Positions 5,429 through 10,128 of a DNA stretch of 10,128 nt are shown here, piece after piece. The notes under the pieces were generated by a model, which was given only the letters and a program-made list of their open reading frames with translations, was not told where the DNA came from and did not search any database. Source of the stretch: Chryseobacterium gleum (GTDB lineage Bacteria; Bacteroidota; Bacteroidia; Flavobacteriales_D; Crocinitomicaceae); NCBI GenBank assembly GCA_943326315.2, contig CALPSU020000064.1, positions 1-10,128 of the forward strand. The letters run 5' to 3'. Made by a program: the position numbers and the translations under genes. Within the stretch, counting starts at the first letter, position 1. Each line of letters opens with the position of its first letter.

Positions 5429-7516
5429 TTAATACGCTCCAAACCAACGGCGGAGAAACCATTCAAGTCCAAAAATTAATATTAATAAAATGAAAATAAT
5501 CTTATAGTCAACTAAATCATTAAAGGAAGCTTCTCTATAACTCATTTCTACAATATCCTTTCTTTTTCCAATGTCAGATAATAATTGACTTGAATTATTC
5601 AAAGTGTAAAATTTCGCATTCGAATTTACTGAAATCTGATTTAAAACAGTATGATTAGCTCTTGAATCTAAACTTTCCAATAACACATCTTCAACTACAA
5701 AAACACCTGTCTTAGAATAATTTTTACCATTATGTTTACAATTTGCAACCCATGTATATTTTCCAGGATTTAAATTACCAAGAGTAAGTTTATAAAAATT
5801 ACCGGTAACACCAAACTGATGATTCGTGATTTTATTTTTTTCATTTTTAACTTTGAATTCAATTTTTGGAGTTGTAATTAACTCCAAAGATGCATTATAA
5901 AATTCAGCTTTTACAATTATTTCCTCATCTTTGGTACAACTTTTAGGTGTAGTAATTCTTAAGGAAGTTGTATTTTGTTTAATCACTAAAAACTGAGTTA
6001 TTTTTTGGATTAATTCTGCAAAATACTTTTGATTACCCGATCTTAGATATTCATTCATTTTCCATTTCCAAATCCCCTCACCATTTAAAACTCCATATTT
6101 TACATTTTCATCCGTTCCGAAAAACAATAAAGGTTCATTTTTTTGAATATTACCAATTCGTTGATACATCATAATATCATTTCCAGAAGATAATTTTACA
6201 TCACCGAATTTTGTTTTTAAAGGTGGGAAATAATTTAAAGCAGCTTGTAATTCTGTCGAAATTTCAAATTGTTGAAATGCAGGATTTAATTTTGCTTGTA
6301 CTTCATCCGTCTGATTTCCAGAATTTATCGATAAACCTATAGGCAATTTTTGAAGTATCGAATTATTTGTATTTGCTCCTATAAAATAAAAAATAGGAAT
6401 TTTAGACTCTTTAAAAAGATTCAAAATAGCTGCGTCAAAATATACAGAAGGATCATACCAAATAATTAGATTCACTTTCTTTAAATCTTTATTCCAATCC
6501 CTAATTAAAGAGGAAACTACTTCTAAATTCTCATCTTTCTCTAACACACTTTTTAAAGCAGATAAATCTGGGTGCGGAGCTCCTGAAAGTAGTAAAACTT
6601 TACTTTTTGAATCTAAAATTTCAATATAAAAACTACGAATATTATTCGTGTAATTATACTCATTTTGTGTTTTTGAAATTGAAACAGTATATTGCTGATG
6701 ACCAATTTTATTCGCGTCTAGTAAAAAAGAAAGGTGTTTATAATCGTAAATTCCATTCGTGAAATTTACGGTTTGAGAAGCAACTTGTTTTCCATTGGAT
6801 GAAATTACTACGGTTGCGATTGATTTACCTATTTTTATTGCTTCAACATCTACTTCAACAGGAAATTTATTTTTCAAAAATGCAATTTCATTAGTTGAAA
6901 CATCTTTAATATATAAATCTTTTTTAGGAACCGTATCACCCACACCAATAGTAAAAATAGGGGTTAAATTTATTTTTTCAGCATTATAAATTGGGTTAGA
7001 ACCTTTGTTAAAATTACCATCTGAAAAAAATGCTATCCCGCCAATATTTCGATTGTAATAATTTTCTCTAATACTTTCAAAGCCAAGTGCTAAATCTGAA
7101 ATGGATTTTTTGAAATCAATTTTACCATTTTCGATTACTTCTGAGCCAACTGTATATTGAACAAAATCAAATTTATCACTATACTTTTCCTTTAATTTTG
7201 CCTCAAAATCTATTATTTTTGACTTGACAATAGCGCTATCTTTATAGTTTTTCATTGAAGTTGAATTGTCAACTAGGGTAATGAAAACAGGTTTTTCTAT
7301 TCTATATTCTACAGCTTCAAAAAGTAAACCTATCAATAATACTCCAATAATAAATAACCCTAAAGTTCTTAACCCCTTCAATGTGAGCTGCCATTTTTTA
7401 TTTAATTCTAAAAACCAAGACTCATTTTTATATAAATAAAAAGAGAGGAAAATCGAAAATCCTAACCAAGGAATTAAAACCCAAATTGATATATCTGAAA
7501 CAAATCTCATAAGCAT
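5429..7516 (-). CDS. Membrane-anchored von Willebrand factor A domain protein with GATase-like domain
   Basis: About 695 residues. Two N-terminal membrane helices (around 11-30 and 52-70) enclose a positively charged loop, so the bulk should face the periplasm. A C-terminal helix (673-690) is followed by RRW. The VWA domain (about 77-200) has the metal-site motif D-N-S-T-S (84-88) and S-D-G (166-168); the third position is Ser (141) where Thr is usual. A beta-rich CARDB/Ig-like domain (about 205-300) follows. Next comes a class I glutamine-amidotransferase-like fold (SKVLLLSGAPHPD onward, about 306-395) without an evident catalytic Cys, then another beta-rich region. Large proteins of this build occur widely in Bacteroidota with no settled role; they resemble the Bat (aerotolerance) proteins only in the VWA part. 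Start choice: ATG at 7516 is preferred over GTG 7519 and ATG 7510, but all give the same protein within three residues. It is first in the operon with the phosphoesterase and porQ. Confidence 0.85.
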   Translation of the reverse strand: MLMRFVSDISIWVLIPWLGFSIFLSFYLYKNESWFLELNKKWQLTLKGLRTLGLFIIGVLLIGLLFEAVEYRIEKPVFITLVDNSTSMKNYKDSAIVKSKIIDFEAKLKEKYSDKFDFVQYTVGSEVIENGKIDFKKSISDLALGFESIRENYYNRNIGGIAFFSDGNFNKGSNPIYNAEKINLTPIFTIGVGDTVPKKDLYIKDVSTNEIAFLKNKFPVEVDVEAIKIGKSIATVVISSNGKQVASQTVNFTNGIYDYKHLSFLLDANKIGHQQYTVSISKTQNEYNYTNNIRSFYIEILDSKSKVLLLSGAPHPDLSALKSVLEKDENLEVVSSLIRDWNKDLKKVNLIIWYDPSVYFDAAILNLFKESKIPIFYFIGANTNNSILQKLPIGLSINSGNQTDEVQAKLNPAFQQFEISTELQAALNYFPPLKTKFGDVKLSSGNDIMMYQRIGNIQKNEPLLFFGTDENVKYGVLNGEGIWKWKMNEYLRSGNQKYFAELIQKITQFLVIKQNTTSLRITTPKSCTKDEEIIVKAEFYNASLELITTPKIEFKVKNEKNKITNHQFGVTGNFYKLTLGNLNPGKYTWVANCKHNGKNYSKTGVFVVEDVLLESLDSRANHTVLNQISVNSNAKFYTLNNSSQLLSDIGKRKDIVEMSYREASFNDLVDYKIIFILLILIFGLEWFLRRWFGAY

Positions 7517-7544
7517 CACGAAATTAATAAAATTTATTCTTCTG

Positions 7545-7576
7545 TAAATTTAAAGTGGTTGTTATTTTAGATCAAA
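7545..7576 (-). promoter_or_regulatory. Possible promoter of the VWA operon
   Basis: On the minus strand TTTG (7576-7573), 20 bp, TAAATTTA (7552-7545) matches the Bacteroidota consensus except for the last base of the -7 box. Transcription would begin about 25 bases before the ATG at 7516. The match is moderate in very AT-rich DNA. Confidence 0.35.
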
Positions 7577-7596
7577 TAATCCATGTATTTGACTTT

Positions 7597-7618
7597 TTAA
7601 AGCATGCTTAAAGCATCT
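7597..7618. repeat. Tandem 11-bp repeat with embedded palindrome in the divergent promoter region
   Basis: TTAAAGCATGC (7597-7607) and TTAAAGCATCT (7608-7618) are adjacent, identical over the first nine bases and spaced by one helical turn. The first unit plus the next two bases contains the 10-bp palindrome AAGCATGCTT (7600-7609). It sits between the divergent VWA operon and the membrane phosphoesterase gene and looks like a regulator-binding site, but no regulator is known. Confidence 0.4.
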
Positions 7619-7693
7619 AATATTCCGTTAATAATATTTAAATTCTATTTTCTTTCAGAATTGGATGTATTTTTATAAAAAAAATAATGCAAA

Positions 7694-8938
7694 ATGAAAT
7701 TTATTATTGTAGCCATCGTTTGGATTCTTATTGATTTATATTGTTTTCAAGCAATTAAAACGGTAACTTCTAATATTAACTCAACTACTGCAAATGTTAT
7801 TAAATATACATATTGGATATTTGACATTTTACTAATCTCAATAATTCTATTCAGTGCATACACGGGTAAATTTATCGCGGGTCCAAACAAAGAAATGAGT
7901 ATATTATTTGGATTAATGATTCTATCTTTGGCTCCCAAAATAATACTCCTACCCTTTTTATTAATTGAAGACATTGTTAGAATTTCACTTGGGTTATACC
8001 ATTGGATCTCTTCATTTAATTTAAAATCATCTAAAACTTCCTCTTTTTTAAGTGATCGAAGAAAATTTGTAAGTCAAGTTGGATTAGGTCTAGCTTCAAT
8101 ACCTTTTTTTGGAATTATTTACGGTTTAATGAAAGGAAAGTATGAATATCGAGTTCATAAAGTTAAATTGACATTCAAAGATCTACCAGAAGCTTTTCAT
8201 GGATTTAAAATCACGCAGCTATCTGATATTCATTCTGGTAGTTTTGACGATAGAAATGCTGTTGAAAGAGGAATACACTTAGCAAATGCTCAAAATAGTG
8301 ATTTAATGGTTTTTACAGGTGACCTTGTAAACAACAGTGCTGAAGAAATGAACGATTGGATTGAAAGTTTTTCACTATTAGAAGCTCCAATGGGGAAGTT
8401 CTCGATTTTAGGAAACCACGATTATGGAGATTATATTAAATGGGAAAGTGAAGAAGCTAAATCTAAAAATTTAGATCGACTTAAAGAAGTTCATGGTGAA
8501 ATTGGCTTTAGATTACTTTTAAATGAAAATATTAAAATAGAAAAAGATGGCCATTCAATTTCTTTATTAGGAGTTGAAAATTGGGGTTTAAGAGGTTTTC
8601 ATCAATACGGAGACTTAGATAAAGCTCTTCATGGGGTTGAATCTTCAGATTTCAAACTTCTTCTTTCTCATGATCCATCTCATTGGGAAGCTCAAACTTT
8701 AAATCATGAAAATCATATTCACCTCACACTTTCTGGCCATACACATGGTATGCAATTCGGAATTGAAATTCCTGGATTCAAATGGAGTCCAATAAAATAT
8801 ATTTACCCACAATGGGCCGGTGCGTATGAGAAAAAAGACAAGTATATATACGTAAATAGAGGTTTTGGATTTTTAGGATTTCCAGGCAGAGTTGGTATTT
8901 TACCTGAAATTACTGTTATAGAATTATTGAGAGGATAA
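7694..8938 (+). CDS. Polytopic membrane metallophosphoesterase with internal twin-arginine motif
   Basis: 414 residues. Three membrane helices (about 1-20, 38-56, 66-92) and a fourth (about 126-146) come before the catalytic domain (150-414). The fourth helix is directly preceded by S-D-R-R-K-F (120-125), a Tat-like motif. The calcineurin-like phosphoesterase motifs are complete: D178-x-H180, G-D210, G-N241-H-D243, H326 (LLSHDP), and G-H349-T-H351. Characteristic blocks of the YkuE/YaeI-like group are also visible (GVENWG, LTLSGHTHGMQFG, YVNRGFGFLGFPGR). The catalytic domain should sit outside the cytoplasmic membrane. B. subtilis YkuE is Tat-exported; E. coli YaeI (LpxG-like) enzymes act on lipid phosphates, and the substrate here is unknown. 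The gene is divergent from the VWA operon across 177 bp. I see no strong promoter for it; the last bases before the ATG are A-rich, as usual for the phylum. Confidence 0.92.
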   Translation: MKFIIVAIVWILIDLYCFQAIKTVTSNINSTTANVIKYTYWIFDILLISIILFSAYTGKFIAGPNKEMSILFGLMILSLAPKIILLPFLLIEDIVRISLGLYHWISSFNLKSSKTSSFLSDRRKFVSQVGLGLASIPFFGIIYGLMKGKYEYRVHKVKLTFKDLPEAFHGFKITQLSDIHSGSFDDRNAVERGIHLANAQNSDLMVFTGDLVNNSAEEMNDWIESFSLLEAPMGKFSILGNHDYGDYIKWESEEAKSKNLDRLKEVHGEIGFRLLLNENIKIEKDGHSISLLGVENWGLRGFHQYGDLDKALHGVESSDFKLLLSHDPSHWEAQTLNHENHIHLTLSGHTHGMQFGIEIPGFKWSPIKYIYPQWAGAYEKKDKYIYVNRGFGFLGFPGRVGILPEITVIELLRG

Positions 8939-8953
8939 ACTAATTAATCGATG

Positions 8954-8982
8954 AGAAACTTTAACTGTTTCTTTTAATTTTT
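8954..8982 (+). terminator. Weak terminator between the membrane phosphoesterase and the MFS gene
   Basis: AGAAAC (8954-8959) and GTTTCT (8967-8972) pair around a seven-base loop and are followed by TTTTAATTTTT. It lies 15 bp after the phosphoesterase stop. A second, overlapping inverted repeat of nine A/T pairs, TTTAATTTT (8973-8981) and AAAATTAAA (8990-8998), fills the rest of the 62-bp convergent gap; it has no T-run on either side. Confidence 0.42.
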
Positions 8983-9000
8983 AATCCATAAAATTAAATA

Positions 9001-10128
9001 TCACTTAATAGAATCAATATTTAATTTACGAAGTTTTGGAGTTACTTTAGCAATCATTACTACTACTAAAACAGTCAATACTCCTCCTAAAATTATAGAC
9101 GGTTTTAAACCGAAAGCTCTAGCTGTGGCTCCAGATTCAAATGCACCAATTTCGTTAGAAGAACCAATAAAAATACCATTTACTGCAGAAACTCTTCCCC
9201 TCATATTATCTGGTGTCGATAATTGCAAAATTGTATGGCGAATCACAACACTTACATTATCAAAAGCACCTGTAAGAAATAAAAACAACAATGCCCAATA
9301 GAAATTTGTACACAGACCGAAAAATATTGTAGAAAGTCCAAATAATCCGACAGAAATAAATAAATTTCTTCCGGCATTGTGATCCAATGGTTTATAAGCT
9401 AAAATTAATGCCATTACTACAGCTCCAACAGCTGGAGCAGCTCTTAAAAAACCGAGTTCTATAGCTCCAACATGTAAAACCTTATCCGCAAAAGCTGGCA
9501 ACATAGCAACTGCTCCACCAAACAAAACAGCAAAAAGATCTAAAGATAAAGCCCCTAAAATCAATTGATTTTTAAATACAAATTTTATTCCTGCAGATAA
9601 ACTTTCATATAGAGATTCAATTTTCTCTTTTTTAGGAAGTGGTTTTGATTTAACAAAAAGAAAGGCAATAAAAGAAATAACTATAAAAAGTAAATCAATT
9701 GTATATGCAGTTGAATAATTTATTGAAATAAGTATCCCAGCAATGGCTGGACCTACAACTGAACCTATATGCCAGACAGTACTATTCCATGTTGCAGCAT
9801 TACTATATAAGGATCTTGGAACAATTTGAGACATAATTGAAGGATATGCAGCAGACAAGAAACCTCGAATAACACCAATGAATCCTACCATTATAAAAAT
9901 TGGAAAACTACTGTATTTTTCTAAAATGTTAGAAATATCTAAAGTGAAATAAAATAATACACCAGTTGCTAAAATGAAAAAAAATGAAAACAATAATATT
10001 ATTCTTTTTCGATCAAAATTATCTGCAATATGACCGGAAAACAAAGAAATAATAATGAAAGGAATAGCCTCTGCCAATCCAATCATACCCAAAGCAAAAA
10101 CATCTTTAGTTAGATCATACACCTGCCA
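9001..10128 (-). CDS. MFS transporter, EntS/MFS_3-like, N terminus beyond the window
   Basis: The frame is open to the right edge (W-Q then VYDLTKD...), so the GTG at 10122 is an internal Val codon, and the true start lies outside. The visible 375 residues lack roughly the first 30-45 of a normal 400-420 residue protein. After LALG-like MIGLAEAIPF (from the third helix region) comes the MFS loop motif GHIADNFDRKR, then a motif-C-like stretch WHIGSVVGPAIAGIL, a charged central loop (KSKPLPKKEKIESLYES), and the second half with further hydrophobic helices. About ten membrane helices can be seen. Members of this group are proton-driven exporters in the inner membrane; enterobactin exporter EntS is the best known, and others pump drugs or unknown small molecules. 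The substrate here cannot be told, and no siderophore gene is nearby. It is convergent with the phosphoesterase, so the two are not co-transcribed. Confidence 0.9.
   Translation of the reverse strand, partial: WQVYDLTKDVFALGMIGLAEAIPFIIISLFSGHIADNFDRKRIILLFSFFFILATGVLFYFTLDISNILEKYSSFPIFIMVGFIGVIRGFLSAAYPSIMSQIVPRSLYSNAATWNSTVWHIGSVVGPAIAGILISINYSTAYTIDLLFIVISFIAFLFVKSKPLPKKEKIESLYESLSAGIKFVFKNQLILGALSLDLFAVLFGGAVAMLPAFADKVLHVGAIELGFLRAAPAVGAVVMALILAYKPLDHNAGRNLFISVGLFGLSTIFFGLCTNFYWALLFLFLTGAFDNVSVVIRHTILQLSTPDNMRGRVSAVNGIFIGSSNEIGAFESGATARAFGLKPSIILGGVLTVLVVVMIAKVTPKLRKLNIDSIK

Noticed and set aside
6795..6989. Plus-strand frame inside the VWA gene
   Set aside because: Short antisense shadow inside a clear domain of the VWA protein.
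7747..7974. Minus-strand frame opposite the membrane phosphoesterase start
   Set aside because: Hydrophobic only because it mirrors the membrane helices of the real gene on the plus strand; no promoter or conserved motif.
4922..8938. Two metallophosphoesterases as a recent duplication
   Set aside because: They belong to different subgroups (small cytoplasmic YfcE type and membrane YkuE/YaeI-like type), with different lengths and motif surroundings, and lie on opposite strands.
9001..10122. GTG at 10122 as the start of the MFS gene
   Set aside because: The frame continues to the window edge with W-Q before V-Y-D, which fits the family sequence, and a start here would remove the first membrane helix or helices.
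1..10128. CRISPR array, tRNA, rRNA, insertion sequence, phage or toxin-antitoxin genes
   Set aside because: No regularly spaced repeats, cloverleaf or rRNA-like GC-rich stretches, transposase or integrase motifs, or paired small genes of that kind were seen on either strand.

Overview
The window is AT-rich chromosomal DNA from a member of the Bacteroidota, most probably the family Flavobacteriaceae. Three things point there: a PorQ-type component of the type IX secretion system, found only in this phylum; promoter boxes of the Bacteroidota form TTTG/TTG-N19-20-TAnnTTTG instead of -35/-10 boxes; and A-rich gene starts without Shine-Dalgarno sequences. I cannot name the genus.

Left end, plus strand (1-964): the tail of a cold-shock protein gene with a strong terminator; a short intergenic stretch with worn flavobacterial-type repeat remnants; then a promoter and a pentapeptide-repeat (Qnr-like beta-helix) gene split in two by a one-base phase change at a run of eight A's. 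The five-residue repeat register continues perfectly across the break, so this is one gene that was recently broken, is read by slippage, or carries an assembly error.

Middle, minus strand (969-7516), in transcription order: a membrane-anchored von Willebrand A protein, a YfcE-type metallophosphoesterase and porQ, closely packed and probably one operon; sucD (succinyl-CoA ligase alpha subunit) with its own good promoter and terminator; a HEAT-like helical protein of unknown function; and a serine beta-lactamase-family lipoprotein that converges on the pentapeptide gene with only 4 bp between them.

Right end (7694-10128): a divergently transcribed polytopic metallophosphoesterase with an internal twin-arginine motif, converging on an MFS exporter gene that runs off the right edge.

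Most genes are ordinary core genes. I see no CRISPR array, tRNA, rRNA, insertion sequence, phage gene or defence island, and no convincing undescribed multigene system. The points most worth checking are the frameshifted pentapeptide gene with its near-leaderless promoter, the Tat-like motif in the membrane phosphoesterase, a tandem 11-bp operator-like repeat in the divergent promoter region, and a terminator hairpin sitting in the leader of the HEAT-like gene.
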